Of a stretch of 64,000 nucleotides of DNA, positions 17,162 to 27,372 are shown one piece after another. The first letter of the stretch is position 1. Each line of letters begins with the position of its first letter. Made by a program: the position numbers and the translations under genes. The stretch is taken from positions 22,224 to 86,223 of the forward strand of contig CANTCQ010000004.1 in assembly GCA_947652325.1 (NCBI GenBank). The letters run 5' to 3'. Below the pieces are notes generated by a model. That model had not been told where the DNA came from. It worked only from the letters and a program-made list of their open reading frames with translations, and ran no database searches. Source of the DNA: an uncultured Mycoplasmatota bacterium (lineage in GTDB: Bacteria; Bacillota_I; Bacilli_A; RF39; UBA660).

Positions 17162-19081
17162 ATGGAAGAAAAAAAACATTATGATGATGGAGATATTCAA
17201 GTTTTAGAGGGATTAGAAGCTGTTCGAAAACGACCAGGGATGTATATTGGAACAACAAGTGAAAAAGGGCTTCACCATTTGGTATGGGAAATTGTGGATA
17301 ATGCGATTGATGAAGCCTTAGCTGGTTATTGTGATGATATTGAAGTTATTATAGGTAAAGGAAATACGATAACGGTCAAGGATGATGGTCGTGGACTACC
17401 AACGGGAATTAACCAAAAAACAGGATTATCTACAGTAGAAACCATTTTTACCGTTTTGCATGCTGGAGGTAAGTTTGGGGGTGGAGGCTACAAAGTTAGT
17501 GGTGGCTTACATGGTGTTGGAGCAAGTGTTGTAAATGCCTTGTCTTCTTGGCTTGAGGTTACGGTTTATCGTGATGGAAAGATTTATTATCAAAAGTTTA
17601 GTCATGGAGGACATCCTGAAGAGACTTTGAAAGAGATAGGAACGTGTGAAGAAAATCGAACAGGGACAACGGTAACCTTTAAAGCAGACCCAGAAATTTT
17701 TACCGAGACAACTGTTTATAATTATGATACGTTAGCTAAACGTTTACAAGAACTTGCTTTTTTGAATAAAGGAATTCGTATTCTTTTGTTTGATGAACGT
17801 GAAGAAGAGCGTAAAAATGAATTTTTGTATAACGGTGGAATCATTGAATATGTGACTATGCTTAATAAGAATAAGACTCCTATTCATGATAATGTGATGT
17901 ATTTTGAAGGAATGGAAAATGGTATAGAAGTAGAAGTAGCTATGCAATATAATGATTCTTATAATGCTAATGTATATTCTTTTACGAATAATATTAATAC
18001 TTATGAAGGTGGAACCCACGAAGATGGGGTAAAACGTGCTTTAACTCGAATTATTAACAATTATGCGAAGAGTAATAAATTTTTAAAGGATAATGATGAA
18101 GCTTTAACTGGTGATGATGTTCGTGAAGGATTAACGATGATTATTTCTTGTAAACATCCTAATCCTCAATTTGAAGGACAAACGAAAACTAAGCTTGGAA
18201 ATGCGGAAGTAAGAAAGATAGCTGATGATATCTTTAGTGAAGGTTTTGAGCGGTTTTTAATGGAAAATCCAAATGAAGCAAGAATTATAATTGAAAAGGG
18301 AAGAACAGCAGCGCATGCTCGCCTTGCAGCAAAAAGAGCGAGAGACTTGACAAGAAGAAAATCTCCACTTGATACGATTAATACTCTTGGTAAACTTGCG
18401 GATTGTACGAGTAAAGATGCTACAATTTCTGAAATATTTATTGTCGAAGGAGATAGTGCAGGAGGAAGTGCGAAAAGTGCCAGACTTCCAAAAACTCAAG
18501 CGATTCTTCCTTTGAGAGGAAAAATATTAAATGTAGAAAAAGCAAGATTAGATAGAGCTTTGTCCAATGAAGAAATAAGAACCATGATTACTGCATTTGG
18601 AACTGGTATTGGAGAGGAATTTGATATTGAAAAATTAAGATATCATAAAATTATTATTATGACCGATGCCGATGTAGATGGTTCTCATATTCAAATCTTG
18701 TTATTGACTTTGTTTTATCGCTTTTTTAGACCAATTATAGAAGGTGGATATGTTTATATTGCTCAACCGCCTTTGTTTAGTATTACACATGGAAAAAACA
18801 TTAAATATGTGCAAAATGAACTTGAATATGAAGAATACCGTGCTACATTGCCTCAAAGTGCTAAACCAACCGTTAAACGTTTTAAAGGTTTGGGAGAAAT
18901 GAATGCAGAGGATTTACGGGATACTACGATGAGTATAGAAAACCGTGTATTGAGGCGTGTTACTATTGAAGATGCCATTGATGCAGATAAAATCATTTCT
19001 GAATTTATGGGAGATGATGTACTCCCTCGTAAAATATTTTTGGAAGAACATGGTCATGAATATACGGAATTGGATATTTAG
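17162..19081 (+). CDS. gyrB: DNA gyrase subunit B
   Basis: ATPase subunit of gyrase, which introduces negative supercoils. The 639-residue protein has the GHKL ATPase domain ([16 protein letters not shown] and DDGRGLPTG near the N-terminus, [15 protein letters not shown]), the transducer, and the TOPRIM domain with [10 protein letters not shown] and the metal-binding DADVDGSH. It ends with the short IRNIDI-like tail (EYTELDI). A full-length gene tightly coupled to recF and followed by gyrA 11 bases on. Confidence 0.97.
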   Translation: MEEKKHYDDGDIQVLEGLEAVRKRPGMYIGTTSEKGLHHLVWEIVDNAIDEALAGYCDDIEVIIGKGNTITVKDDGRGLPTGINQKTGLSTVETIFTVLHAGGKFGGGGYKVSGGLHGVGASVVNALSSWLEVTVYRDGKIYYQKFSHGGHPEETLKEIGTCEENRTGTTVTFKADPEIFTETTVYNYDTLAKRLQELAFLNKGIRILLFDEREEERKNEFLYNGGIIEYVTMLNKNKTPIHDNVMYFEGMENGIEVEVAMQYNDSYNANVYSFTNNINTYEGGTHEDGVKRALTRIINNYAKSNKFLKDNDEALTGDDVREGLTMIISCKHPNPQFEGQTKTKLGNAEVRKIADDIFSEGFERFLMENPNEARIIIEKGRTAAHARLAAKRARDLTRRKSPLDTINTLGKLADCTSKDATISEIFIVEGDSAGGSAKSARLPKTQAILPLRGKILNVEKARLDRALSNEEIRTMITAFGTGIGEEFDIEKLRYHKIIIMTDADVDGSHIQILLLTLFYRFFRPIIEGGYVYIAQPPLFSITHGKNIKYVQNELEYEEYRATLPQSAKPTVKRFKGLGEMNAEDLRDTTMSIENRVLRRVTIEDAIDADKIISEFMGDDVLPRKIFLEEHGHEYTELDI

Positions 19082-19092
19082 GAGGGTTAATA

Positions 19093-21558
19093 ATGGATAA
19101 AATTGTAGAAAATAATATTACAAATGAATTTACAAAGTCATTTGGGCAATATGCTATGAGTGTTATTGTAGATAGAGCACTTCCTGACCTTCGGGATGGA
19201 TGTAAACCTGTGCATCGTCGTATTTTGTATTCAATGTATGAAGCCGGTTATACTCCTGACAAACCATATCGTAAGTGTGCGAGAATTGTTGGAGATGTTA
19301 TGGGAAAATATCATCCACACGGAGATACTTCTATATATGATGCAATGGTACGTATGGCTCAAAACTTTAGTTTTCGCCATATGTTAGTTGATGGCCACGG
19401 AAATTTTGGTAATATGGATGGTGATGGTGCAGCTGCGATGCGGTATACGGAAGCAAAACTATCTAAAATTGCTCTTGAAATGGTTCGTGATATTAATAAG
19501 GAAACTGTTGATTTTGTTCCGAACTTTGATGAAACAGAGAGTGAACCAAAAGTTTTACCTAGTCGTTTTCCGAATATTTTAGTAAATGGAACAATGGGGA
19601 TTGCGGTTGGTATGGCAACTAATATTCCACCTCATAATTTAGGAGAAGTTATTGATGGGTGTGTTGCATATATTGATAATCACGATATTGATACCGATGG
19701 TTTGATGCAATATATTAAAGGCCCTGATTTTCCTACAGGTGCTTCTATTTTAGGAAATAGTGGTATTAAAAAGGCATATGAGACGGGTAAAGGCTCTATT
19801 ACAATTCGAGGACAAGCGGATATTGAAGAAGTAAACGGCAAAACCAGAATAGTGGTATCTTCTTTGCCTTATCAAGTAAATAAGAGCGAATTTCAGTCTC
19901 GTATTGGGGAACTTGTTCGAGATAAAATTATTGATGGTATAAGTGAACTGCATGAAGAGTCGAATTTGGAAAATCCTGTTCGGGTAGTTATCTACATTAA
20001 AAGGGATGCAAATGCAAATGTAGTATTAAATAATTTATACAAATATACGCAACTTCAAAATTCTTATGGTATTAATTTATTAATGATTGACCAAGGTTCA
20101 CCGAAAATATTGGGATTAAAGGATATTATTTCCAAATATATTGATTATCAAAAGGAAATTATTGTTCGTAGAACTCAATTTGATTTAAAAAAAGCGGAAG
20201 AAAGAGTTCATATCTTAGAAGGTTTGAAGATTGCTTTAGACCATTTGGATGAAGTTATTAAAACAATTCGTGAATCTGCAACAGATGTGATTGCTAAGGA
20301 ACAATTAATGTCTAAATTTAATTTAGATGAAATACAGGCTCAAGCTATTTTAGATATGCGTTTACGTAGATTAACAGGTCTTGAAAGAGAAAAGATAGAA
20401 AATGAGCTTTTAGAACTATTAAAAACTATTGATGAATTACGAGCTATTTTAGGAAGTGAAGAAAAAGTTTTAGCTATTATTCGTACTGAATTACTAGAAA
20501 TCAAGAATAAGTACGCTGATGAAAGAAGAACTAATATTGATATGTCTGCTATTGAATTTATTGAAGATGAATCGTTAATTCCAGAAGAAGACATTATGAT
20601 AGCACTTACCCACAATGGTTATATCAAAAGAACAACTTCTGATACATTTAAACTTCAAAATCGTGGTGGTGTAGGTGTTAAAGGAATGCATACAAATGAA
20701 GAGGATTTTGTGGAGCATATTTTGTCTTTATCCACACATGATTTTGTGTTATTCTTTACAAACAAAGGAAAAGTTTATCGCTTAAAAGGATATGAAGTTC
20801 CTGAATTTAGTAGACAATCTAAAGGATTGCCAATTATCAATTTATTGCAAATTGAAAAAGAAGAGAAAATTAATTCTATTTTAAGCATTAAACGTGAGGA
20901 TGAAGCTAAATATTTATTATTTGCAACAAAGCATGGTGTTGTTAAGAGAACCAATATTAATGAATTTGATAATATTCGTACTAATGGAAAAATTTGTATT
21001 TGCTTAAGACCTTCTGATGAACTTATTTCCGTTCAAAAAACTACTGGTAGTGATTGTATTTTATTAGGTTCTAGCGATGGAAGAATGGTTAAATTTATTG
21101 AAGATGAGATTCGTGTTATGGGTAGAACTGCAAGTGGTGTTCGAGGAATTAATTTAGGAGAGGCCAGTTGTATTGGAGCAGAAAAAGCAACGGAAAATGA
21201 TTCTTTAATAATCGTAACGAAAAAAGGATATGGTAAACAAACGAGTGTCTCAGATTATCGACAAACCAGACGTGGAAGTAAGGGCGTTAAGGCTTTAAAT
21301 GTTACGGATAAAAATGGTGATATGGCAGCCTTTAAGTTAGCTCAAGAAAATAGTGATTTAGTCATAGTTACAAACACTGGAATGATTATCAGAGTACCTT
21401 TAGAACAAATTAATGTTTTAGGTCGAGTAACACAAGGAGTTCGTTTGATTCATTTGAAAGATAATCAAGAGTTATCTACAATCAGTTTAGTTGAAAAAAC
21501 TTCAGAATCTATTGAAGAAAGTAATGAAGAAAACAATATGAATATAAATGAAAATTAG
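19093..21558 (+). CDS. gyrA: DNA gyrase subunit A
   Basis: DNA-cleaving subunit of gyrase. The 821-residue protein has the winged-helix domain with catalytic Tyr118 ([11 protein letters not shown]) and the quinolone-region segment [12 protein letters not shown]. The residue equivalent to E. coli Ser83 is Thr79; this is a reading of the alignment, not a resistance call. A coiled-coil follows. Six beta-pinwheel repeats are visible as recurrent G-x-x-x-x-x-G blades, and the GyrA-box glutamine-rich motif appears as [10 protein letters not shown]. Its stop codon abuts a parS palindrome that also looks like a terminator. Confidence 0.97.
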   Translation: MDKIVENNITNEFTKSFGQYAMSVIVDRALPDLRDGCKPVHRRILYSMYEAGYTPDKPYRKCARIVGDVMGKYHPHGDTSIYDAMVRMAQNFSFRHMLVDGHGNFGNMDGDGAAAMRYTEAKLSKIALEMVRDINKETVDFVPNFDETESEPKVLPSRFPNILVNGTMGIAVGMATNIPPHNLGEVIDGCVAYIDNHDIDTDGLMQYIKGPDFPTGASILGNSGIKKAYETGKGSITIRGQADIEEVNGKTRIVVSSLPYQVNKSEFQSRIGELVRDKIIDGISELHEESNLENPVRVVIYIKRDANANVVLNNLYKYTQLQNSYGINLLMIDQGSPKILGLKDIISKYIDYQKEIIVRRTQFDLKKAEERVHILEGLKIALDHLDEVIKTIRESATDVIAKEQLMSKFNLDEIQAQAILDMRLRRLTGLEREKIENELLELLKTIDELRAILGSEEKVLAIIRTELLEIKNKYADERRTNIDMSAIEFIEDESLIPEEDIMIALTHNGYIKRTTSDTFKLQNRGGVGVKGMHTNEEDFVEHILSLSTHDFVLFFTNKGKVYRLKGYEVPEFSRQSKGLPIINLLQIEKEEKINSILSIKREDEAKYLLFATKHGVVKRTNINEFDNIRTNGKICICLRPSDELISVQKTTGSDCILLGSSDGRMVKFIEDEIRVMGRTASGVRGINLGEASCIGAEKATENDSLIIVTKKGYGKQTSVSDYRQTRRGSKGVKALNVTDKNGDMAAFKLAQENSDLVIVTNTGMIIRVPLEQINVLGRVTQGVRLIHLKDNQELSTISLVEKTSESIEESNEENNMNINEN

Positions 21559-21560
21559 AA

Positions 21561-21576
21561 TGTTTCACGTGAAACA
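21561..21576. other. parS: parS site 1, doubling as the gyrA terminator
   Basis: A perfect 16-bp Spo0J/ParB site, TGTTTCACGTGAAACA. It is the centre of a 22-bp perfect palindrome (21558-21579) that begins at the last base of the gyrA stop and is followed by five T residues. The same DNA could thus act as a centromere site and as an intrinsic terminator. Confidence 0.93.
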
Positions 21577-22113
21577 TTCTTTTTATAAATACATAATTTT
21601 TACACTTTTTAACTTAAAATTGATTATTGCATAATAAATTTGTTTTATTTTTTCTTGTATTAAATTTTATGATAGTGTAATAGTATATTTTTAAGTGGTA
21701 AATTCTTAAAATATATTATATGTAGCAATAAAAATACTTTTTAATAATTTAAATAAATAAAAGAAGAATAAAAAATGATAATATTATAAATGATTTTGGA
21801 TTATAATTATCCCCGTAAGTTTTACCTTAATTATAATAAACCCAATTTTATCTAAAAGTATATTCCATACTTATAGTGATGAGTTCTAAATTTTTTATAG
21901 TTGGACTAGATTTATTAAAAATATAAAATAATACTCTAGTAAACAGAAATAGTGATAAAAATAAATAAAAAAATTTATCTTATAAACATATTTAATCGCC
22001 TGAATAATTATACTATTTCTTATCAATTATAATGATTTTATATTACATATATACTTTGAAATAAATATTGTACTTAAAATTAAACTTTATCTAAAAATAT
22101 ACTAATTAATTGA

Positions 22114-22129
22114 TGTTTCACGTGAAACA
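22114..22129. other. parS: parS site 2
   Basis: Perfect TGTTTCACGTGAAACA, flanked by GA and TT. It lies 553 bases after parS site 1. Confidence 0.93.
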
Positions 22130-22296
22130 TTTTTGACGAAGTAAGTGAATATAATATGCAATATTTTTTTTTGTAAAAAAATGTTTAATTTTTTAGATAT
22201 ATTTATTCATCATAAATAATATATATTAATTTATGTTTTTTAATTAATTACTCTTATAAATAAATTATTTTTAATAATAAATTAAGTACTATTAAA

Positions 22297-22312
22297 TGTT
22301 TCACGTGAAACA
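22297..22312. other. parS: parS site 3
   Basis: Perfect TGTTTCACGTGAAACA, 183 bases after site 2 and about 38 bases before the SRP RNA gene, close enough to lie in that gene's promoter region. Confidence 0.93.
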
Positions 22313-22349
22313 TATTGCAAATTAAAAAAAAAATTGTTATTATCTATTT

Positions 22350-22420
22350 GTGCAACGAATATATTGTAACTTGGTCAGAATCGGAAGATAGCAGCCATAT
22401 CAGTCTCTGTTCGTGTGCAC
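22350..22420 (+). ncRNA. ffs: Small signal recognition particle RNA (4.5S-like)
   Basis: RNA scaffold of the signal recognition particle, which binds Ffh and targets proteins to the membrane. The conserved Ffh-binding domain is visible: TTGGTCAG, a GGAA tetraloop (TCGGAAGA), then TAGCAGCCA. The ends GTGCAACGAA and TTCGTGTGCAC pair to close a single long hairpin of about 71 nucleotides, followed by seven T residues as terminator. It lacks an Alu domain, unlike the Bacillus scRNA. Its place just before tadA and dnaX matches the Bacillus neighbourhood. Confidence 0.92.
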
Positions 22421-22447
22421 TTTTTTTATTTTATAGGTGAATTTAAA

Positions 22448-22870
22448 ATGTTGAATGAAAAAAGAATTATAGATAAATTACTTTATTTGTCTAAAAAAGC
22501 TTATAAAAATCATGAAGTGCCTGTATCAGCAATTGTCGTATATCATCATACAATTATAGCTGCTCAATATAATAAACGAGAAAAAAAGCATTTAGTTACT
22601 TCACATGCAGAAATTTTAGCCATTCAAAAAACTTCCAAAAAATTAAAACGATGGAATTTGTCGGACTGTGATTTGTATGTTACTTTAAAACCGTGCAGTA
22701 TGTGCGCAGAAGTTATAAAACAAAGTAGAATTCGAAATGTTTATTATTTACTTGATAAACCTGATTTTAAACATGAATATTCAAAAACTAATTTTTTTGA
22801 ATTAAATAAAGAAAAAGAAAGAGATACTTATCAACAAATTCTTTCTTCCTTCTTTAGAAATATGCGTTAG
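22448..22870 (+). CDS. tadA: tRNA adenosine(34) deaminase TadA
   Basis: Converts wobble adenosine 34 to inosine in tRNA-Arg(ACG). The zinc and catalytic residues of the cytidine-deaminase fold are present: SHAEILAI (H-A-E) and PCSMCAEVI (P-C-x-x-C). I start it at the ATG at 22448, six bases after AGGTGA, giving 140 residues. An upstream in-frame start at 22415 would overlap the SRP RNA terminator. It is slightly shorter than usual, with a lysine-rich C-terminal helix. Confidence 0.92.
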   Translation: MLNEKRIIDKLLYLSKKAYKNHEVPVSAIVVYHHTIIAAQYNKREKKHLVTSHAEILAIQKTSKKLKRWNLSDCDLYVTLKPCSMCAEVIKQSRIRNVYYLLDKPDFKHEYSKTNFFELNKEKERDTYQQILSSFFRNMR

Positions 22871-22887
22871 TATTTTTGATTTTATGC

Positions 22888-22893
22888 TATAAT
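22888..22893 (+). promoter_or_regulatory. Probable dnaX promoter (extended -10)
   Basis: TGCTATAAT, with TATAAT at 22888-22893, lies 22 bases before the dnaX ATG. An 8-bp inverted repeat (TTTTGATT, 22874-22881; AATCAAAA, 22894-22901) brackets it and could be an operator or a weak terminator for tadA. Confidence 0.5.
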
Positions 22894-22915
22894 AATCAAA
22901 AGTGAGGCGATATTT

Positions 22916-24586
22916 ATGGCAAATGATTATAAGGTACTCTATAGAAAATATAGACCTACTTCTTTTGATGAAGTTATTGGACAAAAATATACAATAAGAA
23001 TGCTTAAAAATGCTATAATAAATAATAAAATATCGCATGCTTATATTTTTACGGGACCAAGAGGAACAGGAAAGACAAGCTCAGCTAAGATATTTGCTAA
23101 AACAATTAATTGTGAAAATCCTAAAGATGGAATTCCATGTGGTAAATGTAATAACTGTTTAAATACAGAAAATAATGCAGATATAATTGAAATTGATGCT
23201 GCTTCTAATACTGGAGTAGATGAAATAAGAGAACTTATCAACAATGTTAAAATAGCTCCTTCTTTTAGTAAATATAAAGTTTATATTATTGATGAAGTTC
23301 ATATGCTTACTCAAAATGCCTTTAATGCCTTGTTATTAACCCTCGAGGAACCTCCTAGTCATATTGTTTTTATATTAGCTACAACGAATGTCGAAAGTGT
23401 CCCTATTACTATATTATCAAGATGTCAAAAATATGATTTTAAAAAGATTGATAATGAAGAGTTAGAAACTCATTTGAAAAGTGTTTGTACTAAAGAAAAA
23501 ATTACAATTACGGATGAAGCCATAGCAGAAATTGTTTATTTATGTGAAGGTGGATGTCGAGATGCTTTAAGTATACTCAATCAGTTGTCCACAAGTAGTT
23601 CTTCAATTGATTTAGAAGTTGTACTTAGTAATTATGGTTCTGTATCTTTGGTACAAATTAAAGAAATTGTTAATGCATTTATTGAAGATAATTATAACCA
23701 TTTACAAGAAGTTTTTCAAAAATTTGAAAAATCTTCTACGGATTACAAAGTTTTTATAAAAAAATTAATTGATGAATTTTTTATGAAATCAATTCAATTT
23801 AAACAAACTAATGAAAATTTATTATATGAAAAAATAAAAAAAGTTGTTTTTGAATTAAATGATTTGATTAATAAGATTAATATTACAATTGACCCGTTTT
23901 TACTTATTTTTATGGTTTTAATTCAATATATAAACGTTTCTTCATCTGAAAATAATCAAAAATCAGCAAAAATAGAAAATAGAGAAAAAGTAACACAAGA
24001 TATAACTGATAAAAATATACAAAAGGAAAGTTTGGATGATTCTATTGCAAAAATGAATAGTGTTATTCCTTCTATACTTTCTAGTAGTAATTTGAATATT
24101 GAATTTGAAAAATATTTAGAAAATCTAAAAATTGTTCGGATTAATAATTGTTTTGCAGAAGCAGATAAAACTTTACTAAATGAGAGTAAGAAAAAGTGGT
24201 TTGATTTTAACGATACTATGGCCATATCTGATGAGTTAAAACCCCTTATTATGGATTCTACTGTGGTATTGGCTTCGCATCAAATTAACATTGTTACTAA
24301 CGCTCAAAATAGTATGGTTGATTTATTTAATCACGAACTAGTTAAAATTGAAAAAAAATATGCTGAAATGGTAGGTATTCCTATTTCTTTTATTGCCTTA
24401 TCTGCAGAGGAATGGGATAAAAATAAGAAAGAGTATATAAAAAAACTAAAAGAAGGTTATGTTTATCAAATACTGTCTGAGCCCACTTATCAACAAAAAT
24501 CGAATTTAATAGAAAAAGTGGAAGAAAATGGAGAATTAGAAGAGGTTTTAGCCATATTTGATAAAGGTAAAATAGAAATAAAATAA
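22916..24586 (+). CDS. dnaX: DNA polymerase III subunits gamma/tau (clamp loader)
   Basis: AAA+ ATPase at the heart of the clamp loader, holding the polymerases together. The 556-residue protein has Walker A GPRGTGKT (47-54), a four-cysteine zinc module (C66, C75, C78, C81), Walker B (IIDEVHML) and the sensor region LATTNVESVPITILSRCQ. The C-terminal tau part is long, lysine- and glutamate-rich and poorly conserved. The start is ATG after GTGAGGCG. I looked for an internal slippery site giving a shorter gamma form and saw no convincing one. Confidence 0.96.
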   Translation: MANDYKVLYRKYRPTSFDEVIGQKYTIRMLKNAIINNKISHAYIFTGPRGTGKTSSAKIFAKTINCENPKDGIPCGKCNNCLNTENNADIIEIDAASNTGVDEIRELINNVKIAPSFSKYKVYIIDEVHMLTQNAFNALLLTLEEPPSHIVFILATTNVESVPITILSRCQKYDFKKIDNEELETHLKSVCTKEKITITDEAIAEIVYLCEGGCRDALSILNQLSTSSSSIDLEVVLSNYGSVSLVQIKEIVNAFIEDNYNHLQEVFQKFEKSSTDYKVFIKKLIDEFFMKSIQFKQTNENLLYEKIKKVVFELNDLINKINITIDPFLLIFMVLIQYINVSSSENNQKSAKIENREKVTQDITDKNIQKESLDDSIAKMNSVIPSILSSSNLNIEFEKYLENLKIVRINNCFAEADKTLLNESKKKWFDFNDTMAISDELKPLIMDSTVVLASHQINIVTNAQNSMVDLFNHELVKIEKKYAEMVGIPISFIALSAEEWDKNKKEYIKKLKEGYVYQILSEPTYQQKSNLIEKVEENGELEEVLAIFDKGKIEIK

Positions 24587-24600
24587 AGGAGAGAAAAATT

Positions 24601-24897
24601 ATGAACATGCAAAATTTAATGGCACAAGCCCAAAAAATGCAAAGGGATATTCAAAAAAAGAAGGAAGAAATTGATAAAACTGTTTTTGAAGGCAAATCCG
24701 AAATGGTAGAAGTACAATTTAATGGAAAAAAAGAAATGATTGCTATTCACTTTTTGAATAAAGAACTTACAAATGATGATTTAGAAATTTTAGAAGATAT
24801 GGTGGTTCTTGCTTGTAAAGATGCAATTCAGAAAATCGATAAAGAAATTGAGGAAAAATTAGGTTCTTTTGGTTCGGGTTTAGGTGGATTATTCTAG
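24601..24897 (+). CDS. ybaB: YbaB/EbfC-family nucleoid-associated protein
   Basis: A small DNA-binding protein that forms a dimeric tweezers-like fold. The 98 residues begin MNMQNLMAQAQKMQRDIQKK, the typical helical start. A beta-hairpin (GKSEMVEVQFNGKKEMIAIHF), a C-terminal helix and a glycine-rich tail ending GLGGLF follow. It lies between dnaX and recR, its usual place in Bacteria, with an AAAGGAGAG ribosome site. Confidence 0.95.
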   Translation: MNMQNLMAQAQKMQRDIQKKKEEIDKTVFEGKSEMVEVQFNGKKEMIAIHFLNKELTNDDLEILEDMVVLACKDAIQKIDKEIEEKLGSFGSGLGGLF

Positions 24898-24898
24898 T

Positions 24899-25501
24899 AT
24901 GATTTACCCTAAAAAGCTTGAAAACATTATAGAATACTATAAAAAGCTTCCAGGAATAGGTGAAAAAAGTGCAGAGCGACTTGCTCTTGCCACACTTGAT
25001 ATGGATACCAATACAATAGATGAATTTAGTAAATCCTTAGTAGAAGCGAAAGATACCTTGAGGCCCTGTAAAATTTGTGGTCATTTAACAGATAAAGAAA
25101 AATGTGATATTTGTAGTGATGATTCTCGAGATAAAAATATTATTTGCGTTATAGAGGATTATAAAAGTGTTTTTACTTTTGAAAAAGTAGGAAGATATAA
25201 AGGAACTTATCATGTTTTAAACGGGCTTATTTCTCCTACAGAGGGGATTGGATATGAGGATATTAATTTATCTTCATTAATGGATAGAGTCGAAAAATTG
25301 AAAAATCCTGAACTTATTTTAGCTTTAAAATCTACAATTGAGGGGGAAACTACTACTTTATTTATAAAGAAAATATTTGAAGATAAACATGTTGTTATCT
25401 CTAGGTTATCTTATGGTATACCAATGGGAGCGGATATAGATTATATTGATATTGTGACTTTGGATAAAGCCTTAGATGATAGAAAAAAAATATCAGAATA
25501 A
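24899..25501 (+). CDS. recR: Recombination mediator protein RecR
   Basis: Works with RecO and RecF to place RecA on single-stranded DNA gaps. The 200-residue protein begins MIYPKKLENIIEYYKKLPGIGEKSAERLA (helix-hairpin-helix). A C4 zinc finger follows (CKICGHLTDKEKCDIC), then a TOPRIM domain (IICVIEDYKSVFTFEK). I place the start at the ATG at 24899. A GTG at 24884 is in frame but lies inside ybaB and adds residues foreign to the family. The gene starts one base after the ybaB stop. Confidence 0.95.
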   Translation: MIYPKKLENIIEYYKKLPGIGEKSAERLALATLDMDTNTIDEFSKSLVEAKDTLRPCKICGHLTDKEKCDICSDDSRDKNIICVIEDYKSVFTFEKVGRYKGTYHVLNGLISPTEGIGYEDINLSSLMDRVEKLKNPELILALKSTIEGETTTLFIKKIFEDKHVVISRLSYGIPMGADIDYIDIVTLDKALDDRKKISE

Positions 25502-25546
25502 TATTTTTGATTGGTTGTCCATATACTGTATCAATAGGTGATACAG

Positions 25547-25735
25547 ATGATAAAAAAAATAATAACTTTGGTAAAAAAATTTATTTTTGCATTTTTGCTT
25601 TTATATGGGCTTGACTTATGTATTAATTCTTTGAATGTGATGATTCCTATTAATGCATTTACATTGGGTACGGTCACTTTTTTAGGAGTACCTGGGCTTG
25701 TTTCGTTAATTGCTATGTTTTTTATGACAAAATGA
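25547..25735 (+). CDS. bofA: BofA-like pro-sigma-K processing inhibitor
   Basis: BofA holds the SpoIVFB protease inactive in the outer forespore membrane until the checkpoint signal arrives. The 62-residue protein has two hydrophobic segments. Its tail, PINAFTLGTVTFLGVPGLVSLIAMF, aligns with the conserved C-terminal region of BofA (PIN...GIPG...). It lies directly after recR, as in Bacillus. AGGTGA lies 7 bases before the ATG at 25547. The length is shorter than Bacillus BofA (87), missing part of the first segment. It is one of the sporulation markers in this window. Confidence 0.8.
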   Translation: MIKKIITLVKKFIFAFLLLYGLDLCINSLNVMIPINAFTLGTVTFLGVPGLVSLIAMFFMTK

Positions 25736-25752
25736 TTTAGTAGGTGGTATTT

Positions 25753-26577
25753 TTGATAAAAAATGAAAATATTCGAAATTTAGTTAAAAAATATAATGAG
25801 AATAAATTATCTCATGTTTTTTTAATTGAAACAGATAATAAGGAATTTGCTTTTCGAGATATTAAGGAATTTGTAAAAATATTGAATTGCCAAGAAAATA
25901 TTTTTCAAGAAGATTGCTCTAAGTGTAATTTATGTCATTTGATTGAAACAGAGAGTTTACCTACTTTTAAGGTTATTATGCCGGATGGACAAGCTATAAA
26001 GAAAGGTCAGATGGAAACACTAAAACATCAATTTTCAACGGTACCTTATCTATCAAAATATAATATTTATATGATTCAAGATGCTGAAAAATTTAATGCT
26101 TCTTCAGCTAATATGATGTTAAAGTTTATTGAAGAACCAGAAAAAAATATTATTGGTTTTCTCATTACAGATAATCGTGAAAATGTAATTCATACTATAA
26201 AAAGTAGATGTGAAATTGTGAATGCTTATTATGGTCAGAAAAATATAGTTCTTTCTTCTGCGATAGAAGCTTTAGTAGAAGATTATCTTTATAATATTGA
26301 AGTAGAAAAAGAAAAGAGTATCGTTTATAATAAAGATGTTCTGGATTCAAAATTAGAACGAGAAGAAATGATTCTATTTTTTAAAGCTATTTTAAAAATA
26401 TATCTTCAACTTTTTCAAGAAGAAATTATTCCCGAAAAATTGATATCTTTGAAAAATCTTTCGAAAGAACAGGTATTCAAAAGAATTTCTCTTGTTGCAG
26501 AATGTTTAGAAAGATTAAATTATAACGTTAATATTCTTTTGCTTTTAGATGATTTTGTTTTACGATTGGAGGATTAA
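25753..26577 (+). CDS. holB: DNA polymerase III delta-prime subunit
   Basis: Inactive AAA+ member of the clamp loader. The 274-residue protein shows a degenerate ATPase domain with a zinc module (CSKCNLCHLIETESLPTF), the conserved IYMIQDAEKFNASSANMMLKFIEEPEKN segment corresponding to Walker B, and the sensor TIKSRCEIV. The P-loop is missing, as expected for delta-prime. The likely start is TTG at 25753, five bases after AGGTGG. It sits between bofA and ricT in one operon. Confidence 0.9.
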   Translation: MIKNENIRNLVKKYNENKLSHVFLIETDNKEFAFRDIKEFVKILNCQENIFQEDCSKCNLCHLIETESLPTFKVIMPDGQAIKKGQMETLKHQFSTVPYLSKYNIYMIQDAEKFNASSANMMLKFIEEPEKNIIGFLITDNRENVIHTIKSRCEIVNAYYGQKNIVLSSAIEALVEDYLYNIEVEKEKSIVYNKDVLDSKLEREEMILFFKAILKIYLQLFQEEIIPEKLISLKNLSKEQVFKRISLVAECLERLNYNVNILLLLDDFVLRLED

Positions 26578-26580
26578 TTG

Positions 26581-27372
26581 ATGAATATATACGGAGTGAA
26601 ATTTAGTGATAAAGGAAAAATCTATTATTTTAATGCTCAAAATTTAAAAATTAATCCGAATGTATGTGTTATTGTAGAAACTGAAAAAGGATTGCAATAT
26701 GGAAAAGTAGTGGAAAAAATTAAAGATGAAAAGGCTTTAGAAATAAAAGAAGATTTAAAAAATATTGTTCGTACAACGACAAAAGAGGATTATAAAAAAC
26801 ATTTAAATAATTTAAAGGAAGCAGAACAGGCTTTGAAAATGGGCCAAAAGTTAGCGGATGAGTTAGGGCTTTCTATGCGTTTTTTATCTTCATCTTTTAC
26901 TTTTGATAAAAAACAATTGTTACTTCAATTTACAGCAGAAGAAAGAGTTGATTTTCGAGAACTTACTCGTAAATTAGCTGGCATTTATCGTACACGTATT
27001 GAACTTAGACAAATTGGAGCAAGAGATAAAGCTTGTAGTGTTGGTGGGATTGGCAAATGTGGGCGTGAACTTTGTTGTACTTCCTTTTTAAAAAATTTAG
27101 AGTCCGTTTCCATGAATATGGCAAAAAATCAAAATTTAGCTTTGAATCCTGCTAAAATTAATGGCTCTTGTGGTCGACTTCTTTGTTGTCTTTCTTATGA
27201 GGATGAACTATATATTGATGCAAGAAAAGGCCTTCCTATTGTAGGAGATACAATAAAATTGGAATCAATTCAGGGTAAAGTTGTAGCAGTAGATATTTTA
27301 AATCGTAAATTAAAAATTGACTGTGGAAATGAAATTAAAGAAGTGAATATGAATAATGAAAGTTATAAATGA
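26581..27372 (+). CDS. ricT: PSP1-domain protein RicT (YaaT)
   Basis: Member of the RicA-RicF-RicT complex, which in Bacillus carries iron-sulfur clusters, assists RNase Y-dependent mRNA maturation and promotes Spo0A activation. The 263-residue protein has the PSP1 C-terminal domain with the characteristic cysteines CSVGGIGKCGRELCC and CGRLLCC. It ends in a helical tail and overlaps the next gene by 17 bases. The start is ATG at 26581 after GGAGG; a TTG three bases earlier is the alternative. Confidence 0.93.
   Translation: MNIYGVKFSDKGKIYYFNAQNLKINPNVCVIVETEKGLQYGKVVEKIKDEKALEIKEDLKNIVRTTTKEDYKKHLNNLKEAEQALKMGQKLADELGLSMRFLSSSFTFDKKQLLLQFTAEERVDFRELTRKLAGIYRTRIELRQIGARDKACSVGGIGKCGRELCCTSFLKNLESVSMNMAKNQNLALNPAKINGSCGRLLCCLSYEDELYIDARKGLPIVGDTIKLESIQGKVVAVDILNRKLKIDCGNEIKEVNMNNESYK

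Larger units (their letters stand above)
21580..22349. other. Gene-free, extremely AT-rich segment with parS sites
   Basis: About 770 bases between gyrA and the SRP RNA with no credible reading frame and G+C of perhaps 12-15% by eye, lower than the already AT-rich genome. It contains parS sites 2 and 3. No tRNA, CRISPR or tandem array was seen. I infer a centromere-like loading zone. Confidence 0.75.

Noticed and set aside
22916..24586. Programmed frameshift in dnaX
   Set aside because: No clear slippery heptamer followed by a stem and an early stop in the other frame.
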